Notes: generated by a model not told the origin, from the letters alone. 64,000 nucleotides of DNA from Gluconobacter kanchanaburiensis NBRC 103587 (GCF_007988905.1 NZ_BJVA01000013.1:1-64000), one strand, 5' to 3'; shown: positions 1 to 8,679, counted from the stretch's first letter. Translations and numbers: made by a program.

Positions 1-668
1 GGAAAGAGAACATGTCGGGCCGCGTCAACGGTTTTATGCGAACGATTTTGGGAAGTCTTTTGTTTGCAATGGGATGGGCTCGAAGCAGGTGCTGCTCGAC
101 CGCTGTGCGGTGTTTGCGGTTTGCACATCTACGAAGAAATACGGCGAACGATGACGCCCCCTGTCGCTTGCCCTCACGGGCTGCACCAGCGTGCGCTATG
201 TACTTTTGACGTACTCGTCCACGGACCAGCGGGCGCTTGCCAGGGAGATCGCAGCCCATCCCCAACCACAGACTATCCGCTGGATCGGCAACTACATCGG
301 CATGCGGGATCAGGTGCGGGCGTGTTTGACGTTAACGAAACACCGTTTTCATAACACCAAGCCCGTTAGTGTTAAAAACAGATCGAAAAACTGAAGTGAG
401 TTGTAGGGTTTCCACCTGCGGCGAGGTGTGCCAGCCGTTTCCGGCCCATCCACTCGATCCCAGCAATGATTTTGTATCTATAATCCTAGTGCAGGCGCAC
501 AGGTCGATACTAAGGGAAATGCGAGTCGGGAGATGGCGAATGACTGCACGGATTTTATCGGTGCAGTTCGATTCTTATCGACACATAACGGGAGCAAGAA
601 AAATACAAACCACCCCAAGTCATCCATAATAAATGTCAGATTTTAAGGGATCTTCTTACCGGACCGAG
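1..668. other. Gene-poor stretch next to the 3' end of tRNA-Val, no supported gene
   Basis: No convincing gene was found here. A plus-strand frame from about 160 to 394 has a lipobox-like leader (LALTGCTS) but no start codon in frame before it, and its protein resembles nothing I know. A minus-strand frame around 400-480 reads like a short protein fragment (AGIEWMGRKRLAHLAAG) without a complete ORF. Both are best read as possible remnants. The stretch lies just beyond the 3' end of a tRNA gene, a common integration point for mobile islands, but the window starts too close to see any element boundary. Confidence 0.5.
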
Positions 669-743
669 TGGTGGGCGCAACAGGGATTGAACCTGTGACC
701 CCTACCATGTCAAGGTAGTGCTCTACCGCTGAGCTATGCGCCC
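669..743 (-). tRNA. tRNA-Val (anticodon GAC)
   Basis: Read on the minus strand this is a complete 75-nt tRNA cloverleaf with an encoded CCA end. The acceptor arms GGGCGCA and TGCGCCC pair over seven positions. The D arm is GCTC/GAGC, the anticodon stem CTACC/GGTAG encloses the loop TTGACAT, and the T arm ACAGG/CCTGT encloses TTCAATC. The anticodon GAC reads valine GUC and GUU codons. The next gene on the opposite strand starts within 80 nt of its 5' end, so the tRNA promoter overlaps that gene's leader. Confidence 0.96.
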
Positions 744-818
744 CCCGGTCCGGTGAGTGGGTTTCTATCTCTGTCTCTCCAACCTTGCAACCCCCGACAG
801 AGACAAATAAGAAAAAAT

Positions 819-1679
819 ATGAAATTTTCTTTGCCTTACCGTGGGTTACATCTCGAAAACCCGCGAAAAACAGCTGTTCCAGTGCTGCTTTCCTCTCCTC
901 ATTCAGGTCGAGTTTATCCTGAAGATTTCCTTGAAACATCCTGTCTGCCATTCCGCGATCTTCAGCAGAGTGAAGACCGTTTTGTGGATCGACTGTTGGA
1001 AGACACTCCCGACCTTGGAATGACGCTTCTTTGTGCGGAATTCCCCCGAGTATGGTGCGACGTTAATCGGGACTGGAGGGAGGTGGATGCGCACATGTTC
1101 AGCCCTCCCCCTCCGGCTGATGAGATTATCTCTACTGCGAAAGTGAGTGCCGGCTTCGGGGTCATTCCTCGTTCTGTCTCTCTGGGACGCCAGATTTACG
1201 ATCGTCCTCTCGATCTTCACGAGAAGGAGATACGACTGGCCCGTGCATGGCTCCCTTATCACGAGTCTCTCTCTGCGATTTTGAAGGAAATGCATGCACG
1301 TTTCGGTTATGCGGTCCTCTTGGAAATTCATTCCATGCCTCCGCTACCTTATGCAAGATCGCCCGAGATTGTTTTGGGTGACGTACATGGAAAGAGCTGT
1401 CATCCCGATATAACGACACTGGTTGAGGATCTGTTTGAAGAAAGGAAATATACCGTCCGCCGGAATATTCCTTATTCTGGCGGATATATTACCCAGTCTT
1501 ATGGTCATCCGCAGAATAATATCCATGCTCTACAAATCGAAATTTGCCGATCACTCTATCTCAACACATCTACACTTAAAGAAAATTCCGGATTTTCTAA
1601 AACCAGAAAAAATATCACAGAAATTCTGAAAGATTTTTTATCCCGGGCTGAGATGGGCCTGCTGAGCGCCCTTGGATAA
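819..1679 (+). CDS. N-formylglutamate amidohydrolase family protein
   Basis: This 286-residue protein belongs to the N-formylglutamate amidohydrolase (FGase, HutG-like) family. The founding members release formate from N-formyl-L-glutamate in histidine breakdown. Visible family signatures are SSPHSGRVYP near the N-terminus, CDVNRDWREVD, LLEIHSMPP with its metal-binding His, LGDVHGKS, SGGYITQSYG and ALQIEICRSLYLN. The start was placed at ATG 819, giving MKFSLPYRG. An upstream GTG at 753 is in frame but would add 22 low-complexity residues and sits almost on the tRNA promoter. No other hut genes are nearby, so the true substrate may be another N-acyl amino acid. The family assignment is firm and the substrate is inferred. 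Confidence 0.85.
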   Translation: MKFSLPYRGLHLENPRKTAVPVLLSSPHSGRVYPEDFLETSCLPFRDLQQSEDRFVDRLLEDTPDLGMTLLCAEFPRVWCDVNRDWREVDAHMFSPPPPADEIISTAKVSAGFGVIPRSVSLGRQIYDRPLDLHEKEIRLARAWLPYHESLSAILKEMHARFGYAVLLEIHSMPPLPYARSPEIVLGDVHGKSCHPDITTLVEDLFEERKYTVRRNIPYSGGYITQSYGHPQNNIHALQIEICRSLYLNTSTLKENSGFSKTRKNITEILKDFLSRAEMGLLSALG

Positions 1680-1713
1680 AGCAGTTCTGAGCGGGCTGCA
1701 CTCTTTCGAGCAT

Positions 1714-3510
1714 TCAGCGACAGGGGGTTTCGCTTCTATACAACTGACCTGCTGAACTGAGGCAGGCATAAGCATTCCCTGCCCCCTTCAGAGAATTGGA
1801 ACTGATATTTCCGTCAAATGTCGTTTTAGGTGCGCGGACACTCAAAGTTCTGCCGTCATTGCTTGTCGAGAGTCGTGGACGCTGTGCGGGTGACATCCCC
1901 GGAGAAGATAATTCTATCGCCGTGGCATCATCTTGCTGGCTGATTGAATTTGAGACCACCAATGCGCCGTCCTGCGCCCTTCCAAGCGCCACATATCCAG
2001 CCGGTGAGTGAATGGATATCACTTCTTCTCCTGGCCCGCTAAGAATGAATCCCGGATGATTAAGAAGCACCTGCCCGTTTCCCTGAAGGATTTTCAGCGC
2101 ATCAGGATCTTTGCTGTTTCCAAGCGTAATCCCCGATGGGCTGCGGTTATAAGGATTGAAAATCTGTAGCGTCGCGTCGTTTGCCGAGGCGACGATCTGA
2201 ACATTGGCCGACGGTCCGGAAAAAGTCAGATGGGTCTGGGTCAGAAAAGAACTTTTAGGTGTTAGGTAGATGTTAAGCGGGGTGTTGATCCCATTTAAAT
2301 TTCCACCCTGAATATTCACTTTCGTAGACGACTGATAGGCCATGTCCTGTAGTCTGGAGACGCTGTTATCCAGAATGGTATTAATATCCGAAAGCGACCG
2401 TTCCGATGATGGTGCGCCTGAAAAGGCTCGCTGGTCAGGCTGATCCGCAGTTCTGAGGGGAGAATAAAGACGCTCGGCTCTGATGACAGCCTCTTCCGAT
2501 GAGCCTCCAGACATGCGCGGCACGGCAATACCTGCCGGGGAAACCGGCAGCGTCGAAAGATACAAGGCGACCTGATTGGTCGAGTCAGGGGAGTTGTCTC
2601 CGTTGACCGTGTTGACCGAACTAATCTGTGTTCCGCAATAGTCTTCAGCCGCATATTCTGTTGGCGGTGGAGCTTTTGACAGAAGATAGGTCACGAAAGC
2701 CCGGGTATTCTGTAAATAGTCATGATCAAATGTACAGCCCCCCTTCCCTAGAACGAAGGGGGATACAAGAAGGGTTACCCGCAGGTGATGCCGGATACCC
2801 CATGCGATTTCGTTGGCATAATTGTCCAGCGCTGCGGCCGACTGACTCATGGCAAGCGTGGACGGCATATCGATCGCAACCGCACCTGTATAAAGAGCCA
2901 GTTTTCTATACGGAGCGTAAAAAGCATCCTGATCCCATACCCGATCCGGTCTGGCGGGGTCTGGCCGCATGAAAGGTGCGATATTTCTGGGACCACCGGG
3001 ATAAGCGACAACTGCCGCAAGTTTTTTCTCAAGATCTGCCTCGTTAGCGTCCGTCATAATCGCGCCGTCCCCGCCCTCTTCTTTTGGAAGGTTCATGGTT
3101 GCGAGCCCCGGAATACGCCCACCATAGTTTCTGGCTGCGGATGGGTCTGGCTGGCAGCACCCAAGCTCCGCAATTCCAGCTCCTCCGCCAGTCAGAAAGC
3201 GAGTCCCTCGTTTGCCCCAGACGGCCTGAAGCGCTGCTTTCTGGGCTTGGGAAGTCACCACCGGGTTAACGGAATCCCCATGGAGATAGAGCGTTATATT
3301 CCCCGCCGCGAGAGACTTCTGTACATCCTCCGTGGCCTCCGCGAGATGGAATGCTGACCCCATAAAAACAGTGAAACGCCTGCTTTCCACATTGAGCGGT
3401 TCTGAGGCAGAAGCCTGCAAGGTCTGAACGGTTTCCGCCTTCAACGGTATCGAGATCGCGGCCCCAAATGCGACCGTGAGAACGAGGGTGAGGCTGAACG
3501 CATGATTCAC
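1714..3510 (-). CDS. Large exported protein of unknown function
   Basis: This 598-residue protein starts with a clear Sec signal peptide (hydrophobic core LTLVLTVAFGAAISIPL, likely cleavage after LKA). I do not recognise the family. The N-terminal half (about 45-300) contains GGGAGIAELGCC and MNLPKEEGGDGAI and has conserved-looking Cys residues. The middle is rich in Ser, Pro and Asn. The C-terminal half is rich in short beta-strand-like stretches (QIVASANDATLQIFNP, VISIHSPAGYVALG) and ends with NAYACLSSAGQLYRS and a final Cys, a style seen in surface or fibre-like proteins. It stands alone between a convergent amidohydrolase-like gene and a broken transporter. It is probably periplasmic or surface exposed, but no function can be assigned. 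Confidence 0.75.
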   Translation of the reverse strand: MNHAFSLTLVLTVAFGAAISIPLKAETVQTLQASASEPLNVESRRFTVFMGSAFHLAEATEDVQKSLAAGNITLYLHGDSVNPVVTSQAQKAALQAVWGKRGTRFLTGGGAGIAELGCCQPDPSAARNYGGRIPGLATMNLPKEEGGDGAIMTDANEADLEKKLAAVVAYPGGPRNIAPFMRPDPARPDRVWDQDAFYAPYRKLALYTGAVAIDMPSTLAMSQSAAALDNYANEIAWGIRHHLRVTLLVSPFVLGKGGCTFDHDYLQNTRAFVTYLLSKAPPPTEYAAEDYCGTQISSVNTVNGDNSPDSTNQVALYLSTLPVSPAGIAVPRMSGGSSEEAVIRAERLYSPLRTADQPDQRAFSGAPSSERSLSDINTILDNSVSRLQDMAYQSSTKVNIQGGNLNGINTPLNIYLTPKSSFLTQTHLTFSGPSANVQIVASANDATLQIFNPYNRSPSGITLGNSKDPDALKILQGNGQVLLNHPGFILSGPGEEVISIHSPAGYVALGRAQDGALVVSNSISQQDDATAIELSSPGMSPAQRPRLSTSNDGRTLSVRAPKTTFDGNISSNSLKGAGNAYACLSSAGQLYRSETPCR

Positions 3511-3801
3511 TTTTTTCTCCGGTCTGCTGACGTCTCGACCTTTCCCGCAAGACGATGTGACGTCAACATTCCAACCAAATCATGCGCGAAGACGAGACAG
3601 CCCTCCCCACGAAACGCATTACAACGGCACGGTCGCAGCCGCGTCGGTCTGCGGACAGTTCTCAGGCGACAGCTCCTTACGCACCTGACCCGGCGTTGAT
3701 TTTATAAGTTTCAGAACCGACTGCGCCTCACCCTTCCGTTCGGTAACGATCATCATTTCGTTCTAACATCCCAGACGCTCACGGCGACTGGGATGCGCCA
3801 T
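3511..3801. other. Non-coding stretch, nothing recognised
   Basis: This stretch lies upstream of the large exported protein and downstream of the broken sugar symporter. Short open frames exist on both strands but none has a plausible ribosome binding site or a recognisable product. It may contain the promoter for the exported protein, read leftwards. It may also hold decayed remains of the missing C-terminal part of the symporter, though I could not make any out. Confidence 0.5.
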
Positions 3802-4183
3802 TTACGAAACAAACATCGGAGCCAGTGCGGACGCACCGCCCACAGCAGACACCAGAAGCGCTCTCATGACGACCATGACAGAGACTGAGGGTGCCGTGGC
3901 CGTACCGAGCGCACCAGCCACAAAAAACAACCGCGCAACCAAACTGCCACGCGTGCTGTAACGATCGGCGAGATGAACACAGACCAGTGACCCGCTTGTG
4001 ACGCCGACGTCGCAGGCCCTCACTGAAAGGGGTTAAGAGCAAGTCTTCCTTGTGCAGGCAGTTTCACATGAACGGTAAAGCTCCGGAAATAACGCCGGTA
4101 TCGTAGCCAAATGCCAGAGCCCCTGTGGTCACAACCATAACGATCTTGATCACGAATTTCTGTTGAAGAGTAAATTTTGCCAT
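3802..4183 (-). pseudogene. Broken MFS sugar:H+ symporter (N-terminal fragment)
   Basis: Reading from ATG at 4183 leftwards gives MAKFTLQQKFVIKI, then ALAFGYDTGVISGALPFM, the hallmark first-helix signature of the sugar porter branch of the major facilitator superfamily. A TGA stop follows at 4064-4066. Homology resumes as LHKEDLLLTPFSEGL, then shifts frame to GSLVCVHLADRYSTRGSLVARLFFVAGALGTATAPS and VMRALL..GGASALAPMF, covering transmembrane helices 2 to 4. The remaining eight or so helices are absent. At least one in-frame stop, one frameshift and a large 3' truncation make this a dead gene. The intact ancestor was about 450-480 residues and probably imported a monosaccharide such as xylose, galactose or glucose. 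Confidence 0.85.
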
Positions 4184-4410
4184 TCGCAACCCAACAGCTT
4201 ACGCGTCACACTCCTTCATACAGTTATAAGCATTAGTAGCCGCAGCAAAAGCCACGACCGAAGCATAGATAACGTATATGAGAGATGAAATCTTCCATTC
4301 TTTAGAAAAGCAATCTTCTGGCGTCTAGGTTTTCGGGTTATTCGCGCAATTTTCTGATATTTATTCGAATTTCCGAAACAATATTTATGACCATTCCTTT
4401 AGAAAAACAG
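4184..4410. promoter_or_regulatory. Leader of the broken symporter and downstream region of the gluconate permease
   Basis: This AT-richer stretch separates the start of the symporter pseudogene from the stop of the gluconate permease gene; both genes read leftwards. It presumably held the symporter promoter. No clear hairpin terminator for the permease gene was found. Confidence 0.3.
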
Positions 4411-5754
4411 TCAGTGGATGAAGATTGAAGCCAGCAGACAGAACACAAGACCAAACACCGCGATCAGTGTTTCTAGTACAGACCAGGTTCTGAGGGTCTG
4501 CGGTACCGTAAGACCGAGATATTCCTTCATCTGCCAGAAACCGGCGTCATTCATCGGCCCGAAAGCGACAGAACCCGCACCCGTTACCAGCACCATAAGT
4601 TCAGGCGATACACCGCTCGAGCGCGCTAGTATGGGGGCGACGATCCCGGACGCTGTGGCCATCGCGACAGTGGAAGAACCGCATGCGACGCGAACGATAG
4701 CCGCCAGCATCCATGCGAGCACCAGAAGCGGCATGTGAACTCCGAGTGCAGCATCGGTGATGGCCTTGGAGACGCCGCTATCGACCAGAACGCGACCAAA
4801 ACCGCCCCCAGCTCCGACAAGAAGCATGATCAGCGCCGTCGGTCCGAGACATTCATTCGTAAAGCGGAGGATCGTCTCACGTGAAAAACCACGCGCCTGT
4901 CCCAGAACGTAGAAGGACAGCACAGTTGCCAGCAGAAGCGCGATGTCCGTATTGCCTATGAAATGCAGGAACGTTCCTAAAAAAGTATGAGGCGCAATAA
5001 ACCCCTCGGACAGCGACCCTATCAGCATCAGGAAAACGGGGGAAAGAATAGTCAGTACCGTGACGCCGAACCCAGGCAGACTTGACGGAGGCTCACTGTT
5101 CACGAACTGCTCGGCCAGTGGGTTAACTCCGATGGGGATCACTCTTGATGCAGCGAACCGTCCGAAAAGCGGGCCGGCAATAATCGCGATTGGAGCCCCG
5201 ATCAGCACCCCGAGCAGGATCGTCATGCCAATATTGGCATGATAAGCGCCCAGAGCCAGCAGGGCCGCCGGATGCGGCGGAATGAGAGCATGTGTAATAG
5301 AAAGCGCCGCTCCCATCGGAAGTGCGACACGCAACAAAGGAGTATCGGTACGTTCAGCAAGTACGAAAGCAAGCGGAATCAGCAGCACGAACCCGACTTC
5401 AAAAAAAACCGGGAGGCCAATGAGCAGCCCGATCAGCATCATAGCCCAATCAACCCGCCGGCGACCTGAGAGCTGCGAAATGGTGAGAGCAATTCGGTCT
5501 GCACCGCCTGACTCAGCCAACATTTTTCCAAGCATGGTTCCCAGGGCAATGACCGTCCCGACATGCCCCAGAACATGGCCTGCCCCCGCCTCAAAGGAGC
5601 CGACCACTTTGTCCGCAGGCATGCCCGCGACGAGAGCGAGTGCGATTGATACGGAAAAGAGGACGATAAACGGATTGATCCTCAGCCGAGCGATGAGAAT
5701 GACGACCGCAGCAATGGCGGCAGTCGCAATCGATATGGCAAAAATGGAACTCAT
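4411..5754 (-). CDS. Gluconate:H+ symporter, GntP family
   Basis: This 447-residue inner-membrane permease has about 12 hydrophobic helices. It matches the gluconate permease (GntP/GntT) family, with RINPFIVLFSVSIALAL near the start, GMPADKV, GTVIALGTMLGKMLAESGGAD, GLPVFFEVGFVLLIPLAF and ALSITHALIPPHPAALL, and the family's typical length of about 440-450. It imports gluconate or a related aldonate by proton symport. ATG 5754 was chosen (MSSIFAIS); an in-frame ATG 33 nt upstream would add a charged leader and has no better ribosome site. It lies downstream of the gluconate 5-dehydrogenase gene in the same direction, separated by 135 nt that contain a paired operator-like repeat. Uptake and oxidation of gluconate therefore appear linked but separately controllable. 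Confidence 0.92.
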   Translation of the reverse strand: MSSIFAISIATAAIAAVVILIARLRINPFIVLFSVSIALALVAGMPADKVVGSFEAGAGHVLGHVGTVIALGTMLGKMLAESGGADRIALTISQLSGRRRVDWAMMLIGLLIGLPVFFEVGFVLLIPLAFVLAERTDTPLLRVALPMGAALSITHALIPPHPAALLALGAYHANIGMTILLGVLIGAPIAIIAGPLFGRFAASRVIPIGVNPLAEQFVNSEPPSSLPGFGVTVLTILSPVFLMLIGSLSEGFIAPHTFLGTFLHFIGNTDIALLLATVLSFYVLGQARGFSRETILRFTNECLGPTALIMLLVGAGGGFGRVLVDSGVSKAITDAALGVHMPLLVLAWMLAAIVRVACGSSTVAMATASGIVAPILARSSGVSPELMVLVTGAGSVAFGPMNDAGFWQMKEYLGLTVPQTLRTWSVLETLIAVFGLVFCLLASIFIH

Positions 5755-5804
5755 CCGATGACCACTTTCTCGATAAGTGTCTGACAAAAACCCAGCAGAT
5801 TATT

Positions 5805-5875
5805 GAAAACGCTTCTGCCACAAACCCGACAATGCCGCTTCCCCATTATGGAATTTTGTCCACAGAAGCGTTTTC
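5805..5875. promoter_or_regulatory. Pair of inverted LacI-type operator-like sites before the gluconate permease gene
   Basis: The sequence GAAAACGCTTCTG (5805-5817) is repeated in exact reverse complement as CAGAAGCGTTTTC (5863-5875), separated by 45 nt. Each half is itself a quasi-palindrome of the form AGAA-n-CG-n-TTTCT, the general shape of LacI/GntR-type operators with a central CG. Two such sites lie in the short gap between the gluconate 5-dehydrogenase stop and the permease start. A gluconate-responsive repressor binding both sites, perhaps with DNA looping, is a reasonable inference. Alternatively the repeat folds as a long-loop RNA stem. No regulator gene is encoded in the neighbourhood. 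Confidence 0.5.
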
Positions 5876-5889
5876 TGCCAGCATGTGAG

Positions 5890-6660
5890 CTACAGCGAGA
5901 TACTGATCCCACCATCGACCATGAGCATATGACCATTGATAAAGCTCGAAGCCGGTGAAGACAGGAACACTGCTGCCCCCACCAATTCATCCACCTGCCC
6001 CCAGCGGCCCGCAGGTGTTCGTTTGCTCAGCCACTCGCTGAAACCTTCGTCCGCTACCAGTCGCTCTGTCATTTCCGTCGCAAAATATCCTGGGGCGAGC
6101 CCGTTGATCTGAAGACCATGCCGTCCCCAGTCTGTTGCCATGCCTCGCGTCAGGTTCCTTACTGCGCCCTTTGTGGCAGTGTAGGGAGCGATGCCCGGCC
6201 GAGCCAGTTCGCTCTGGACGGAACAGATATTGACGATCTTGCCCCGTGCACGTGGAATCATGTGCCTGGCAACAGCCTGACCAACGAAAAAAACTGCGTT
6301 GAGATTTGTCGAGATAAGGTCGTCCCAGTCCTTGCGGCTGAAATCCTCCAGCGGTGCGCGCCGCTGTATCCCGGCGTTATTGATCAGAATATCGATCGGT
6401 CCCATCTCTTTCTCGATTCTTCCGACGCCTTCCTCCACAGCATTCTGATCGGTGACGTCAAACGCAGCGACACTGACGGGAGGAAGACCCGGATCAAAAC
6501 CCGCTCTCGCGACCTTCAGAGCCTCTTCGTTGCGACCGTTGAGCACCACTTCCGCGCCATATCGGGCAAGGCCTTTGGCAAGAGTAAGGCCGATCCCGCG
6601 CGAAGCCCCGGTTAGGAGAGCCCTATGTCCAGCAAGTGAAAAAAGATCTGGACCCGTCAT
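5890..6660 (-). CDS. gno: Gluconate 5-dehydrogenase (5-ketogluconate reductase), SDR family
   Basis: This 256-residue cytoplasmic short-chain dehydrogenase interconverts D-gluconate and 5-keto-D-gluconate. The coenzyme loop TGASRGIG spans residues 17-24, NNAG is at 94-97, and the catalytic set is Ser147, Tyr160 and Lys164. Residues N41-G42-R43 after the second strand place a basic side chain where NADP(H) enzymes bind the 2'-phosphate. Long stretches (PIDILINNAGIQRRAPLE, APGYFATEMTERLV) closely match Gno of Gluconobacter oxydans as I recall it. It is followed in the same direction by the gluconate permease and faces the polyol operon. The enzyme likely reduces 5-ketogluconate made in the periplasm after uptake, feeding gluconate to the pentose phosphate pathway. 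Confidence 0.95.
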   Translation of the reverse strand: MTGPDLFSLAGHRALLTGASRGIGLTLAKGLARYGAEVVLNGRNEEALKVARAGFDPGLPPVSVAAFDVTDQNAVEEGVGRIEKEMGPIDILINNAGIQRRAPLEDFSRKDWDDLISTNLNAVFFVGQAVARHMIPRARGKIVNICSVQSELARPGIAPYTATKGAVRNLTRGMATDWGRHGLQINGLAPGYFATEMTERLVADEGFSEWLSKRTPAGRWGQVDELVGAAVFLSSPASSFINGHMLMVDGGISISL

Positions 6661-6808
6661 ATCTGCACCCCCTGGCGACTATCATTGAGCTTTCCTAACA
6701 GCCTGGGGTTCTCAGCGAGAGATAACTCTGCGTGTTTTTCAAAGAAAACCTCACCCGAGCCGTTTCTGATCAGCGACTAAAATTTCTCACATAAGTCTGG
6801 ACAGGTCC

Positions 6809-6826
6809 AGTGTTATAGTTAACACT
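6809..6826. promoter_or_regulatory. Perfect inverted repeat between gno and the polyol operon
   Basis: The 18 bases AGTGTTATAGTTAACACT form a perfect inverted repeat of two 7-nt arms (AGTGTTA / TAACACT) around a 4-nt spacer. It sits in the 285-nt divergent gap between gno and the pentulose kinase gene, about 120 nt before the kinase start. A TTGACG hexamer immediately downstream (6829-6834) could be a -35 element. The position and symmetry suggest an operator for a dimeric regulator controlling the polyol operon, gno, or both. No cognate regulator is visible in the window. Confidence 0.45.
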
Positions 6827-6945
6827 ATTGACGATAGATTTGGTTTAGCGGATGTGATATCTGGTGCGAAGAAGCGCTCTGAAACATCTTTGAGGCCGGT
6901 GCGTTCGTCATCCCGGTCTCTGGTCTGGCTTTGTCTGGGTGGGTT

Positions 6946-8592
6946 ATGGATCTGGTTCTGGGAATTGACGTAGGAACAGGAAGTGCCCGAGCGGGAGTGT
7001 TCACGCTCGATGGCCGGAAAATGGCTTCCGCCGTGAAAGCGACCCGAACATGGACCCCGCGGGCTGATTACGCCCAGCAGTCTTCAGAAGACATCTGGTC
7101 GGCGGTCTGCCATGCCACGCGCACCGCGCTGGAAGCTCTCACAGCCCCCTATACCATCGTGGGAATTGGTTTTGATGCGACATGCTCGCTGGTCGTGCTT
7201 GACGCGGACGGGCATGGCGTCTCCGTGGACCCTCAGGGCGCGCCGGAACAGGATATCATCCTGTGGGCTGATCATCGTGCCATTACAGAGGCGCGTGAGA
7301 TCAACAGCGGCAACCATGAGGTTCTGCGATATGTCGGTGGAACGATCTCCCCTGAAATGGAAACTCCGAAGCTCCTTTGGCTGAAGCGTCACCTTCCTGA
7401 AGCCTATGCAAAAGCGGCACATTTCTTTGATCTGCCCGATTATCTGACATGGCGCGCCACAGGGTCTTTCTCCCGCTCTGCCTGTTCTACGGCCTGTAAG
7501 TGGACCTATCTCGCCCACGAAGAGCGTTGGGACGGAGAATATTTTAGCGCTGTGGGCCTGGAAGATCTGAAGAACGACAATTTCAGTCGCATCGGAAATG
7601 ATATCCGCCCGCTTGGCGGCATTCTCGATGTCGGATTGAGCGCTAAAGCGGCAGCAGATATGGGACTGGACGCTGGAATTCCTGTTGGTGTTTCTGCCAT
7701 CGACGCCCATGCCGGAGGGATCGGCCTTTTGGGCCTCGATACGGAAGGTTCTCTATCCGATACCCAGCTTGAGCGCTCAATTGCCCTGATCTGCGGCACG
7801 TCAAGTTGCCATATGGCAGCCTCGAAAAACGCCCGTTTCGTAAAAGGCGTCTGGGGGCCGTACTGGAATGCCATGCTGCCAGAAATGTGGCTAAACGAAG
7901 CAGGCCAGTCTGCAACAGGGGCCCTGATCGATTTCGTGATTGCGAGCCATACGGCGGCCTCCAACCTCAAGGAGGAAGCCCTTCAGTCTGAAACGAGCAT
8001 TTACGCCCTTCTCAATGCCCGGCTCGAGGTACTGGAGCGTGAGCAGCTTCCCGGCACGATCACGGCTGAACTGCACGTCCTGCCGGACTTTCATGGAAAC
8101 CGTTCACCGCATGCCGATCCAGATCTGACTGGCATGATCAGCGGCCTGACGCTGTCTGATACCGTCGATGACCTCGCCCGCCTCTACCTTGCGACATTAC
8201 AGGGCCTTGCCTACGGGACAAGGGATATCGTCGATGCCCTCAACGCGGAGGGCTATAGCATCGATACAATTCTGGCGACTGGCGGCAGCACGAAAAACCC
8301 GGTTTTTCTGCGCGAACACGCCAACGCGACCGGTTGTCGCATCCTTCTCCCCGCCGAACCGGATTCCGTTCTACTTGGCGCGGCCATTCTCGGCGCGGTC
8401 GCGGGAGGCGTTCATGCCGATCTGCGGCAGGCCATGGCAGGAATGAGCCATGCCGGAGAGGAGATTTTTCCTGACCCGCAAGTCGCTTCCTATCACGCCG
8501 CCAAGCGCAGCATCACGCATGACATGCACAACGCCCAGATCATCTGGCGTCAGCAGATGCGTGATGTTCTCGAAAAGGCGAAGGCGCCCTGA
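6946..8592 (+). CDS. FGGY-family pentulose kinase (D-ribulokinase type)
   Basis: This 548-residue cytoplasmic sugar kinase shows the two FGGY domains. The N-terminal phosphate loop is LGIDVGTGSARAGVF (residues 4-18), followed by substrate-domain motifs LWADHRAI and KLLWLKRHLPEAY, and the C-terminal ATP-domain motif ATGGSTKNPVF with HANATGCRILLP. Length and motifs fit the pentulose kinase branch that phosphorylates D-ribulose or a related ketopentose. ATG 6946 was chosen because it gives the canonical start MDLVLGIDVG; a TTG at 6931 is in frame but lacks a ribosome site. It heads a run of five co-directional genes for a polyol importer and a polyol dehydrogenase. The likely route is import of a pentitol, oxidation to a pentulose, then phosphorylation here. 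Confidence 0.88.
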   Translation: MDLVLGIDVGTGSARAGVFTLDGRKMASAVKATRTWTPRADYAQQSSEDIWSAVCHATRTALEALTAPYTIVGIGFDATCSLVVLDADGHGVSVDPQGAPEQDIILWADHRAITEAREINSGNHEVLRYVGGTISPEMETPKLLWLKRHLPEAYAKAAHFFDLPDYLTWRATGSFSRSACSTACKWTYLAHEERWDGEYFSAVGLEDLKNDNFSRIGNDIRPLGGILDVGLSAKAAADMGLDAGIPVGVSAIDAHAGGIGLLGLDTEGSLSDTQLERSIALICGTSSCHMAASKNARFVKGVWGPYWNAMLPEMWLNEAGQSATGALIDFVIASHTAASNLKEEALQSETSIYALLNARLEVLEREQLPGTITAELHVLPDFHGNRSPHADPDLTGMISGLTLSDTVDDLARLYLATLQGLAYGTRDIVDALNAEGYSIDTILATGGSTKNPVFLREHANATGCRILLPAEPDSVLLGAAILGAVAGGVHADLRQAMAGMSHAGEEIFPDPQVASYHAAKRSITHDMHNAQIIWRQQMRDVLEKAKAP

Positions 8593-8679
8593 GAGCAGAT
8601 TTTCTGCGATCCGTTTCCCCTGCCCTTTCCCTCTCCGGCTACCACAATGCCCGACGCCGCAGCGTTTTCCAGAGGTTTG

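Noticed and set aside
12-629. Several short overlapping open frames at the left end
   Set aside because: They overlap each other in different frames, lack ribosome sites and match nothing known; a lipobox-like stretch in one of them has no start codon before it.
643-951. Open frame on the minus strand covering the tRNA-Val gene
   Set aside because: It runs straight through a perfect tRNA cloverleaf and the start of the amidohydrolase-like gene, so it is a shadow.
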